NCBI GenBank assembly: GCA_963575745.1
Contig: CAUYUJ010022415.1
Location: 367,001 to 431,000 of the forward strand
Reading direction: 5' to 3'
Source: Prorocentrum cordatum
Lineage: Eukaryota; Sar; Dinophyceae; Prorocentrales; Prorocentraceae
Length of the DNA stretch: 64,000 bases
This document shows positions 9,665-18,194 of this stretch, in pieces (position 1 is the stretch's first letter; every line of letters starts with the position of its first letter). The notes beneath the pieces are model-generated. The model saw only the letters and a program-made list of their open reading frames with translations, was not told the origin of the DNA and did no database searches. A program made the position numbers and the translations under genes.

Positions 9665-10295
9665 ATTTCGCCCTTCCAACGCGGCGCTTCGTGGCCGCGT
9701 AAAGCTCCACCGAAGCCCCCAGTGGACCCAGCGCAGCGCTTCGTGGCCCCAGAGGAAGGCGCCCTAGTGGGGCCGATCAGGACGAGTGAATTTGGAATTT
9801 CCACCCACTCAATACAGCGCCTCGCGGCCCCACGGGAAGCTCCACCGAGGCCCCCAGTGGGGCCGTCCAGGACGCATGCAATTTGCATTTTCACCCACCC
9901 AGCACAACGCTTCGTGGTCTCATGCGGAGCTGCACCGAAGCCCCCAGTGGGGCCGTCCGCATGCGCCCCAGAAACCCCATTCGGCATTTTCACCCGGCAC
10001 AGCGCTTCGTGGCCCCATAGGGAGCTCCACCAAAGCTCTCAGTGCGACCGCCCGCATGCGCCCCTGAAACCTGATCTGGCATTTCCATCCACCCAGTAAA
10101 GCGCTTCGTGGCCTCATAGGGAGCTCCACCGAAGCTGCCAGTGCGACCGCCCGCCTGCGCCCCACGCCCCCAATTTGGCATTTTCACAAATCGAATACGA
10201 CGCTTCCTGGCCCCATAGGGAGCTCCACTGGAAACTCCCAGTGGGGCCGCCCGAATGCGTCCCACACGGCCAATTTGACATGTTCACCCACCCGG
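9665..10295 (+). repeat. ~95-bp satellite array, left part
   Basis: Units recur every 92-96 bp: a CATTTTCACCCACCC block, CAGCGCTTCGTGGCCCCAT, AGGGAGCTCCACCGAAGC, and CCCAGTGGGGCCGCCCGCAT. About six units lie here. The array resumes at 26261 after the copia element, which inserted inside one unit. Small ORFs across it are by-products. Confidence 0.9.
10291..10295. repeat. Target-site duplication, left copy (CCCGG)
   Basis: CCCGG directly left of the 3' LTR equals CCCGG directly right of the 5' LTR (26261-26265). Removing the element restores CACCCGGCACAGCGTTTCG, which matches intact satellite units such as the one at about 9989. Confidence 0.9.
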
Positions 10296-10598
10296 AGTCG
10301 AAAGTGAGCTTGGTAACTCAAATAGGGCATCTAGCCTGTCATATAGCATCCGATTCCAAGGCGCTGACCGTGGACATCGGATGGCAAATAGCGTCCATCG
10401 CTCTGCTGTAGCTGTGAAGGTACAGTATGAGGGGTGGGCGGATAAGATAGGATAAGATCGATGTAATGATCTTTCCAGCACATAGCGAACACTCGCGGTG
10501 TCCGGGCAAATAGGGCGCGCGTGCCTCGAGCCCAAGGCAGCGGCGCGCGAGCCATGCTCCCGATACTGTAACATCTCCCAAAGAGCTACCCTTAAAGT
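10296..10598 (-). repeat. 3' LTR of copia element
   Basis: Identical to 25958-26260 except at three positions (near 10332, 10527 and 10553). In sense orientation it starts ACTTTAAG and ends TTCGACT, so it lacks the usual TG...CA ends. The target duplication fixes these boundaries. Confidence 0.92.
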
Positions 10599-10968
10599 CG
10601 GGAGGGGAGGAGACGGAGAGCATAGTCGCACGCAAAATTCGCGCGCACGACTGTTTGCAAAGAAATGAAAACAGTGCGTACAAACTGGCCAAACGCCAGA
10701 ATGTAAGGCGAGTTTCCTCGCAAAGTATTTCACGCAAATACAGGACAGCCCCTTCAAATAATGAAGGGCTATCGGCCTAGTTAGAGGTAGGCCAAAATTA
10801 GGCCATACCTCACCAAGCAAATGTGTATTAAGGCAAAGAGCCTGAGTTGTATGAAGCCGGCTCGTTGCCAGGCGTGAAATATGAGGCTCGTTTCCGAGCA
10901 ACTAAAGGGGCGCCTTTATAATAGGCGCCCGTGCTGGCAAACTGGACCGCGAGGGCAACAAGGACAGA
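10599..10968 (-). other. Copia 3' noncoding region, hairpin-rich
   Basis: This lies between the RNase H stop codon and the 3' LTR. It holds two canonical GNRA hairpins (10707-10721, 10885-10899), a degenerate third near 10857-10872, an 8-bp perfect stem around TTATAAT (10908-10930) and a bulged stem at 10747-10770. Directly before the LTR the sense strand is a pyrimidine tract (CTCCTCCCCTCCCG), not the purine tract expected for plus-strand priming. Confidence 0.75.
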
Positions 10969-13023
10969 CTAAAATTGATTAGACTTGGGTTTGTCTCTGT
11001 CCTCGGGACCCCGAAAGGGAACAAATTGCTTCACGTCATACTTAAATGACTGAGTGCCTGACATCACTTCCAGAAGCAGCTCCCGATCGATGCTTCCCTT
11101 TGTATGCCCATCTGCGGTCATATCCCTAGTATCACACCATTGCACGTTATGTACTATACCTATATCCATAAGCTCACGTATCCAACTGATATGTCCAAGC
11201 AGAGTCCGTTCTGTGGGTATTTTGAGATCCCTGCTTGATAAAGATTTGTAGACGGACTCAGCGTCTATGGTCAGAGAGACTTTGATAGCAAGGCCTCCAA
11301 CTTCACGCATATCTCGTAGTTGTCGTGGAGTCAAGGCCCCTGCCTTAAGCTCATGGAGAGTAATGAGCGTAGGGTAACACTCATCAAGGTTATGTGCGGC
11401 TGCAAGTGCCTCCGCAGCATAACTGGACCTCACCTGTAATCGGTGTGATTTGCATAGTCCGTCACAGAGGTGAACGACGGACTTGCCTTGAGGCGAGTTT
11501 CCTCGCCGTAGTACGTTGGCCCCGCGTATGCCGTAGCCCTTGGTCTCGTCATCCTCCTCCCCGGTAAGCTTCCGATATCCCGAATCGCTATGGATGTCGA
11601 CTTCATTCGTCGGCTTCATCCGAGGGAAGGTGATACGTTTCGGACTGCTGATCAGCTTTCGCGTCACAGCATTCAAACGTCTGACTTGTAAATTGGTGGG
11701 CTCTTGAATTTTCTGAAGAGAGACCACATATGCCATAAGCCAGATTTGAGTAAGAAGGGCATAGGCGAGGGCTCCTCGCAAGCTGACGAACATGTCGGTA
11801 ATAAGTTTCGTGGCTTTGGCGTCGGCCGCCGCTCCTGTAAGTTCTGGATGTGTGATGGGACGTAGTTGTTTGATATACTCGTCCTGGTCCATGATCACAT
11901 CTCCCTGATCATTCTTAGTGTAGCGGACGGCACAGTTCGTATATGTGTGCTTGTTGAGCTTGCATTTGCCAAAAACCTTTTCGACGCGTTGTACATAGTC
12001 GTCGATATTTTTCTCTAGACCTGTCATATTAATGTCATCGACATGTTTTGCAGTCAGAAGATCTTGGCTGAATTCAAATTCAGGATCGTAACTAGTCGGT
12101 GAAAGTCCTATAGCTCGTGTGGTCGTACGAAGTTTGAGAGAGAACGCTCTTGGGGCGTCCTTAGTACCCGTTCCTGGTTTGAGGCACCTAAGACAGCGTC
12201 GACTTTCGTCGTAGGATGAGAAGCCGGGTAGGGTACGAAGTACCTGAGCGCTTCCTGGTGGAAGAGTAAAGCAGACCATGCGAGTTTCCTCGCCAGTGGC
12301 ATGGGCAAGTTCCTCGTAGGTCAAACCTTTTAGGAATGCCTTATCGATATCCATGGATGCTAAGATCCACTCTGGATGACATGCCGCTTCACTTGCCAAG
12401 AGTCGTTGAGACTGCCTTCGGGCGGTTCCCGAGAATGTTTCCACATCAAAGGCCTCAGTATCCATAAATCCACGAAGGACCAATCTGAGACGAATGGTTT
12501 TAACGTTCTCGGTGCCCATCTTTACGAACTTCCACTTGTATACATATCTGGATGTCATGATGTTGGAAGCTTTGGATAAGTCGTACATCTCAAAGCATCG
12601 GTTATCAATCCAGATCTTGAGCTCAGTATATAAGGCTTCACTAACCTCCTTTGGATGTGCTGCTATGTCGGCTTTGGTCAGTAGGTCGTCTTCTTTGACA
12701 ACCACAGCACGTTTAGCAGCATTGGATACATATACTCTCATCGTTGCGACCATATCGGTATCGAGCTGTGCAAGTTGGGTCTGATCCAACACTATTTTTG
12801 ACATTTCTGATGTAAAGCATAGTTCAACGTAAGGACCATATTCATCACTGTCTAGGGAATAGCTCTCGTCGTTTGTGTTCGAACAAAGAGATACTAGACA
12901 AGACTCACATGAGTTATGCTCGTCTCCGAGCATATGATGTAATATCATCTTCGCCCGCAAATGCTGAAACCAAAACGCATTGGTTAGGCAGCATAGTTGT
13001 TGGGACGCAATAGAGATAATCAT
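10969..13023 (-). CDS. Copia reverse transcriptase and RNase H
   Basis: 684 codons. The ATG at 13021-13023 is probably not the true start, because the preceding frame should run on into it. RT begins about residue 145 (YVYKWKFVKMG); the first catalytic Asp is D225 in SMDIDKAFLKG; the active site is HVDD (D329, D330) where YVDD is usual. RNase H follows, with Asp in HSDSGY, Glu in SSYAAEALA, Asp in TIDAESVY and the C-terminal DGHTKGS, all near family positions. Hairpins at 11492 (in an RNase H linker) and 12280 (inside RT) add short peptides. It would copy the element RNA in virus-like particles. Confidence 0.92.
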   Translation of the reverse strand: MIISIASQQLCCLTNAFWFQHLRAKMILHHMLGDEHNSCESCLVSLCSNTNDESYSLDSDEYGPYVELCFTSEMSKIVLDQTQLAQLDTDMVATMRVYVSNAAKRAVVVKEDDLLTKADIAAHPKEVSEALYTELKIWIDNRCFEMYDLSKASNIMTSRYVYKWKFVKMGTENVKTIRLRLVLRGFMDTEAFDVETFSGTARRQSQRLLASEAACHPEWILASMDIDKAFLKGLTYEELAHATGEETRMVCFTLPPGSAQVLRTLPGFSSYDESRRCLRCLKPGTGTKDAPRAFSLKLRTTTRAIGLSPTSYDPEFEFSQDLLTAKHVDDINMTGLEKNIDDYVQRVEKVFGKCKLNKHTYTNCAVRYTKNDQGDVIMDQDEYIKQLRPITHPELTGAAADAKATKLITDMFVSLRGALAYALLTQIWLMAYVVSLQKIQEPTNLQVRRLNAVTRKLISSPKRITFPRMKPTNEVDIHSDSGYRKLTGEEDDETKGYGIRGANVLRRGNSPQGKSVVHLCDGLCKSHRLQVRSSYAAEALAAAHNLDECYPTLITLHELKAGALTPRQLRDMREVGGLAIKVSLTIDAESVYKSLSSRDLKIPTERTLLGHISWIRELMDIGIVHNVQWCDTRDMTADGHTKGSIDRELLLEVMSGTQSFKYDVKQFVPFRGPEDRDKPKSNQF

Positions 13024-13705
13024 CTGTAATCGTCGTAGGATGAAGGTCCATACGTAGTTCGTCGTACCACTCTTCCAGCATCATGGCTTCGATATTGTGT
13101 TCCTCATTTTCCTCATAGATTGTCGACAGACGGCCTTCGCTAGGCGATGAAGCGTCTGGTGTGTCTGGAGAAGGCCTGTTTCCAGGCGACTCGTGTTCTC
13201 CAGACGTGTTGCTTGGATGCTGATATTTAGCCAGGTCATCGTGAAATCCTAAGGAAGGGACACGAGAAGTCAAGCATTGAATAAGTCTGGAGTGAGTGCT
13301 ACCAGTAATCTGAGAAATGTTTAGGCCGGCGCCCACACATTCATAGTAGTGGAACGCCGGGCTAATGTCATTGTCATAGTGGATCAGCGTAGACCCGGTG
13401 GCGTACTTTACTGCAGGTAGGCTTGGCACACTCTTAGCCAATCGAACTGCTACTACATGTTCCACTCTGAAGTAATTTCGTACGAGATACTGTAGTGCTA
13501 GGTGTACGCGCGGGTGAAACTTGCTATCGTCTGACAGGTTAAGGTTTCCCTTGTAGTCGGGAATATACCCGAAAACTTTGGCAGGTTTCCCTGCACTGAG
13601 ATGTGCCACATAGGCAAAGACGGTTTGCATGGCCATGTTATCCATGCCAAGTTCCCGTGTGAGGAGACATTCGATGTATAGTGTGTGACGAGCATCAGGA
13701 TACAT
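12914..13705 (-). CDS. Copia linker region between integrase and RT
   Basis: About 263 codons from an ATG at 13703-13705. It continues the integrase C-terminal part: upstream in this same frame the DNA reads DIVVKAGSREVIVMYPDAR, the expected continuation of the integrase frame, and a single extra base near 13748 separates the two. The region is acidic and linker-like, with a hairpin-encoded AGKPAK at 13580 and PGNRP at 13173. It ends in AFAGEDDIT, and RT continues in the next frame. I recognise no separate domain. Confidence 0.7.
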   Translation of the reverse strand: MYPDARHTLYIECLLTRELGMDNMAMQTVFAYVAHLSAGKPAKVFGYIPDYKGNLNLSDDSKFHPRVHLALQYLVRNYFRVEHVVAVRLAKSVPSLPAVKYATGSTLIHYDNDISPAFHYYECVGAGLNISQITGSTHSRLIQCLTSRVPSLGFHDDLAKYQHPSNTSGEHESPGNRPSPDTPDASSPSEGRLSTIYEENEEHNIEAMMLEEWYDELRMDLHPTTITDDYLYCVPTTMLPNQCVLVSAFAGEDDITSYARRRA

Positions 13706-13715
13706 CACAATTACC

Positions 13716-16700
13716 TCACGAGATCCTGCCTTGACAACAATGTCCTCTTTCAGGCACGTTTCGGATCACCGGGAATGGGCCGTTCCAGCCTCCATGGTCG
13801 TCCTTGGTGGCAGTAGGTCGGTGGTAGTCGACCAAATCCCCTGATGAGTAGAGGCGAGCACCATCAGGAGTCGTCTTAGCCCTAAGAGCCCGATTTGTCT
13901 TAGCTACAGCAGTAGCCTGAGTTATGGCTTCGAGGCTGACTTCCCTTACACGACGTTCTCGTTCGTGTCCTGAAGTCTCGGGTCCCTTGGGAAAGTCAAG
14001 GGTATCGAGATCAGGAAGGAAGGAGGGCTGACGTCCTGTGTGTGCCTGATATGGCGATACTCCGTTATAAAACGTAAACGCATTAGTAACGAAGATGCCT
14101 TCCGCCAATACTCTAGTGAATACAACAGGGATGTTGTGTCTATTCAATTCTTCCTCAATCATGTGGAGGACGCCTCTGAGAATGCCGTTTCGTGACTCAA
14201 TTGAAGTCGCGTGTTGGCCCGGTGCTCGGATACGAAGTTCCGCGCCCTTATTGGCCATCATGCTTTTAGCGGCCTCATTATTCAGGGCGCCTTCTCCATC
14301 TGAGTATAAAACTTTGAAGGGTCCGCGATAGGCAATCCAGCAAAAGTGGTAAGCATCGAAGATTGCGTCGCGTTCTCTGTCGGAAATTTCAAGGCCTGCT
14401 GCCAGGCGAATACAACGATCCATAATATGAAATATGGTCCGTTTCTTGTAAAACATGAGGTCCATTTCCCCTTCATCGAGCCAGTTACCAGGGAGGCTTA
14501 CCGATGGTAATGTCGAGTTTCCTGGACGTTCCCATGCTCTACATTCCCGACAGGTGTCGCATATTTCCTTGATCATGTTCAGTCGAACGTTATCAAGCCC
14601 CACCTTTTCGAGGATTAGCCTCATCTTTGGCTCCTTCGCATGATACCATCGCAGATGCAGTTTTCGGAGTTCCTTTTTCACAACATGGGGTTCGTGACTA
14701 CGGAGACTCTGTAGACTGTGTTGGATGTCAAATCTCGTCCAGTCGGGTAGTCGTGGAGCCCCAGAGCCGGTGGAGGCAAGGGGGTTCCTTGTAGCTCTGC
14801 GTAGTTGATCCCCTGTGTTGACTGCGTCTGGAGGTGGTGGTGCGCCTTGTAGACGTCCGCGGCGGGCCGCTACCTGTGGCGTATCGCTAGAAGACGCAGA
14901 AGGCGTGTTTCCACGCTCGGGGGCGTCTCGTAGCAGGTCGTAGCTGCTGGTACCAGATGTCGGATCGACGTTACCGAAGGAACGTGGTCGTGGTGGCCTG
15001 GCGCGTGCGCCTTGGCGGCCACCTGAAGCTGAAGCTTGGCCCTCACCAGGTTTAGGTAGGGGTTTCCACCAAGCTGGCACGGTTTTGCCTTCGGGGTCGT
15101 GGTCGTCTGGTAGTTTAAATGGTTCAGCAAAACGACATTTACCAGGTTCGGTATCAAGGTGATTCTTAACACCCTTGCTTCTCGTAAGATCCCTCTGACA
15201 TGCTGGACATGGCCAGTATACAGAGATAGAGTCATGATATTTGCACTGCGTAGGGTCTCTGTTATGGCTAGGACTGTCCTTTCGGACGTTGTCGATGCAT
15301 GCCGGGCACGTAGCCACCTTTGGGATGATACGATCACCGATGCGTCTCATACCTTCACCTGGTTCAGCTTGCTCAGGAAGGTCGGCAGGATAAGCATGTG
15401 CAGTATTTATAGGCGCGTTTCCGCGCGTGGTGTCAATGGCTTTCGCCAAGTAGACGGCTTCCACGAAGGCAGACTGCAGTCGTCGAGTGTATTTTTGTGC
15501 CAGTGAAAGCTCGGTGTTGCACGGTTGTGCGTGCACATGCTGACCGTTGCACTTGAGTCGCTCAAAGGGTTTAAGAATTGTCTTGTCGTTGCTGGTGATA
15601 TTTGTCGGCTTCTTAATATAGTCACCAGTCGTATCTTTAAGTCCAGTAGCGCATTGATCAATGCGTACGGTCGTGATGTGTGGTCGGTTGGCAAGCTTCG
15701 TCCATGGAGAGATATCGTCCACCCATGTTCCTGTCGGTTGTTCGCGTATAAACCACCTCTGAGCGTCATCTTGGGTAACAGCAATTTTACCACAATAGAT
15801 TATGTGTGGTAAGTCTTCTCTGTGGTGCTGTTCCCAAGTGTTATAGTTGACTTTGTAGTTATAGTAAGATGGTGGTCCTGTGGTGCGGCAGCTGGGTTGC
15901 AGCATGGCAACTCGTACGTAGCATATCTTGAAGTAGTGATCTATCACCTGCTGCACCGAGGGGTCTCCCAGGTCGACATATGTAGTCTCGTCCAAGTTGC
16001 CGCCTGAGGACAGTCCCCTTGAGAAGGCAAGCTCTGAGATGCCACCCTCACCACCACAAAGCTCTAACATATCCACGCAATTGTTATGGCCATAGCATAG
16101 TGTAGCAACTATGCTGTATATGTCAGCGTGTGTGTCGGGCATAGATGTGGGGAGGGCAAGGAACAGGTCATCGTCCTCGTCGGAGCTTATCAGCTCGACA
16201 GGGGCGTCAGTACTCCAGGTTGCCATAAGATCCTGTCCGAGTCCTGACAAGTCGTCGCCGCAATCGTCATTTCCGTCTTCGACGTGCTTTTTAATGCGGC
16301 GAGGCTTGATGCCTGCTTCCTTTTCGGCTTTGAGCCTTTCCTTCTGCTTTATACGCGATTCAGTGGGTAAAGCTTGCTCGTTTTGTTCGTCGGTCTGTGT
16401 ACTCATTGTCGTGGTGGAATGGGTACATGCGTCAATCGCCAGAGTCGGGAGGGGGAGAGAACAGTCATCTATGATGACGCGTCTATGTTTCTGTGGTGAT
16501 TGAGTAGGCTCGTTTCCGAGCAAGACCGGTTCCTCGGGTTGCCAATGCAACCGAGTACTGATGTTGGCAACCCCTGCAGGTAATGGTGCATGCCAATCAT
16601 ACCCTGTTGGTTGATCGGTAACTGAGATATCTTGAATAACCGCGTTGGTATCCAAATTGATTGTTACACGTCGGATAACTTCAGACCATTTTGGTCCTCC

Positions 16701-17426
16701 TTTATGAGTCGTCACGTAATGACGAGTATTATGGTCTGTACGTGTATACGTATTTAAGTATACGGGCACGTTTCCGTGCGTGGTGGTACTCCCCAGGATT
16801 TTGTCGTTTAGGTAACGGATGAGTGTAGTGCGTGTCTGAGCCCGCCATTCAGCATGTCGTACCGTATGGCCGTACCAGTCCAACACATGTTGTGGTATGG
16901 CCTGCTTACAGGTACATGTCCACAGCTTCGAACTAATCGGTATCGATGATGCTATCTGCATATATGTACCACTTGGTGTATTGTCTTGCATATTGAACCG
17001 AATACCGAAATGACACAAACGCATCCGTATGACTGACAACTTCAGATCTTCCAGAGTATCACATACTGGAGATAACTTCCAAACGTATCCTGGGGGACCG
17101 AATATGATGATTTTCATGCGGAGTTTCTTGGCTTTTATCAACAGGTTCTGGATACGTGACCAGTGTGGGGCCACTCTCTTTCCTGGAGTTCGTATATACC
17201 AGTCACCCGGAGTACTGATCCATATGAGAGTGTAATCTCCACTGATCACCGCACCTAGATAGTTTGTGCCCACGCTTGTCATAAGTTCGTTGTGGGAAAT
17301 ACGGTCACAAATATAACCTCGTGTGCGGAGGTCGGCACATGCCTCCCTCGTATCTTCAATGACAAAAGCCCTCTTACTAAGGCAGGTTGCCCCGCTGTCC
17401 TTGTTACCCCCCGGCTTTTCAGCCAT
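13716..17426 (-). CDS. Copia pol: methyltransferase-like regions, zinc fingers, integrase
   Basis: 1236 codons from an ATG at 17424-17426. Residues ~1-260 include TLIWISTPGDW and IIIFGPPGYVW, like a degenerate DNA-methyltransferase half. Residues ~440-660 contain VDMLELCGGEGGISELAF, a SAM-binding motif I, and MLQPSCRTTGPP, which could match the PC catalytic motif of C5-methyltransferases. Cys/His pairs at ~700-770 (WPCPACQRDL) are finger-like. Integrase follows: an HHCC zinc site ending CDTCREC, then D989 (EMDLMF), D1043 (YSDGEG) and E1077 (SIESRNG). Cytosine methyltransferases are known as passengers in some dinoflagellate copia elements; assignment here is by motif only. Confidence 0.85.
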   Translation of the reverse strand: MAEKPGGNKDSGATCLSKRAFVIEDTREACADLRTRGYICDRISHNELMTSVGTNYLGAVISGDYTLIWISTPGDWYIRTPGKRVAPHWSRIQNLLIKAKKLRMKIIIFGPPGYVWKLSPVCDTLEDLKLSVIRMRLCHFGIRFNMQDNTPSGTYMQIASSIPISSKLWTCTCKQAIPQHVLDWYGHTVRHAEWRAQTRTTLIRYLNDKILGSTTTHGNVPVYLNTYTRTDHNTRHYVTTHKGGPKWSEVIRRVTINLDTNAVIQDISVTDQPTGYDWHAPLPAGVANISTRLHWQPEEPVLLGNEPTQSPQKHRRVIIDDCSLPLPTLAIDACTHSTTTMSTQTDEQNEQALPTESRIKQKERLKAEKEAGIKPRRIKKHVEDGNDDCGDDLSGLGQDLMATWSTDAPVELISSDEDDDLFLALPTSMPDTHADIYSIVATLCYGHNNCVDMLELCGGEGGISELAFSRGLSSGGNLDETTYVDLGDPSVQQVIDHYFKICYVRVAMLQPSCRTTGPPSYYNYKVNYNTWEQHHREDLPHIIYCGKIAVTQDDAQRWFIREQPTGTWVDDISPWTKLANRPHITTVRIDQCATGLKDTTGDYIKKPTNITSNDKTILKPFERLKCNGQHVHAQPCNTELSLAQKYTRRLQSAFVEAVYLAKAIDTTRGNAPINTAHAYPADLPEQAEPGEGMRRIGDRIIPKVATCPACIDNVRKDSPSHNRDPTQCKYHDSISVYWPCPACQRDLTRSKGVKNHLDTEPGKCRFAEPFKLPDDHDPEGKTVPAWWKPLPKPGEGQASASGGRQGARARPPRPRSFGNVDPTSGTSSYDLLRDAPERGNTPSASSSDTPQVAARRGRLQGAPPPPDAVNTGDQLRRATRNPLASTGSGAPRLPDWTRFDIQHSLQSLRSHEPHVVKKELRKLHLRWYHAKEPKMRLILEKVGLDNVRLNMIKEICDTCRECRAWERPGNSTLPSVSLPGNWLDEGEMDLMFYKKRTIFHIMDRCIRLAAGLEISDRERDAIFDAYHFCWIAYRGPFKVLYSDGEGALNNEAAKSMMANKGAELRIRAPGQHATSIESRNGILRGVLHMIEEELNRHNIPVVFTRVLAEGIFVTNAFTFYNGVSPYQAHTGRQPSFLPDLDTLDFPKGPETSGHERERRVREVSLEAITQATAVAKTNRALRAKTTPDGARLYSSGDLVDYHRPTATKDDHGGWNGPFPVIRNVPERGHCCQGRIS
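17391..17405 (-). other. GNRA hairpin with sense-strand G.U pair
   Basis: Sense: GCGGG-GCAA-CCTGC. The third pair is G.U in the sense RNA but A-C on the opposite strand, so only the sense RNA keeps the helix intact. Confidence 0.85.
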
Positions 17427-17465
17427 CAGGCAAGACGACGAGGGGGCGACGTCGCCCTGCCATCT

Positions 17466-18194
17466 TCAAGATGAAGAAGATGTGCCTAAAATATCTGCCA
17501 ACATCTGGGCTTCCCTCAGATGCTGGAGCTCAGCACTGCAGCGCGCCGTGGCCTCAGAGGCGGATTGCTCCGCAAATGCTGTCAGCATCGGTGGATTATC
17601 CATCAGCTGTTTCAGCACGCCTTTGGACCTAGCGTCGCTGACCGCATGTAATTCACGATTAGTGTATCCCATCACTATTTTACGGCAGGACTGCACAGCG
17701 TCCATGGGTACACTACCACCATGCTTGGCCAGTGTCCTGGCAACAAAACAATCGAACGTCTCGAGATCGTCGATGCTGTCGCCTCGCATGGTGGCCTTGG
17801 CGAGCGTCTCCATCAACCCCTGGGGCAGGTTTCCCTGCAATTGATTGCGCTCCTGCGCTGGGGTCGGCTCGCCTGTCAGCACTGTCTGGAAGGACGTGCT
17901 GCTTGAGCCCGAGGCGGGTTGCCCCGCAGCTCCAAAACGATCACACTTGATCGACAGATGCCCTGACGGCAACTTCGTCGTCGGCATGATTTTGGAGCCT
18001 TCCGGGAGCTCCATCTTGACCTGCCCCTTACCAGGGAATATCAGCTTTTCCTGGCCTTGTTCAAGCACGATGATCGTGCGTTTGTCCTGCATACTATCGA
18101 GACCTAGGATGGCTGGCAGGTCCTTTTCCACAGCCTGACACAATGTTCGTCTTGTATGAATCGTGTTGGGCTGACCCCTGGTACTCGCAGGCAA
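17466..18194 (-). CDS. Copia protease C-terminal part and following region
   Basis: 242 codons, opened by a TTG; it should be entered from the long gag frame by a +1 shift near 18141 (NIV, one extra T, then QAVEKDLPAILGLDSM). LPAILGLDSM and RTIIVLEQGQ are the C-terminal strands of a retropepsin-like protease whose Asp box sits in the previous frame. A Ser/Thr-rich and helical region follows. The frame ends at a TGA (17466-17468) and the pol frame continues in register after it, so readthrough of one stop would join them. Confidence 0.75.
   Translation of the reverse strand: MPASTRGQPNTIHTRRTLCQAVEKDLPAILGLDSMQDKRTIIVLEQGQEKLIFPGKGQVKMELPEGSKIMPTTKLPSGHLSIKCDRFGAAGQPASGSSSTSFQTVLTGEPTPAQERNQLQGNLPQGLMETLAKATMRGDSIDDLETFDCFVARTLAKHGGSVPMDAVQSCRKIVMGYTNRELHAVSDARSKGVLKQLMDNPPMLTAFAEQSASEATARCSAELQHLREAQMLADILGTSSSS

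Noticed and set aside
14393-14407. Another hairpin with stem GCCTG/CAGGC (loop GCAG) in integrase
   Set aside because: The stem fits the family, but the loop ends in G and the encoded residues are ordinary for this part of integrase; 5-bp stems alone are expected by chance several times in 16 kb.
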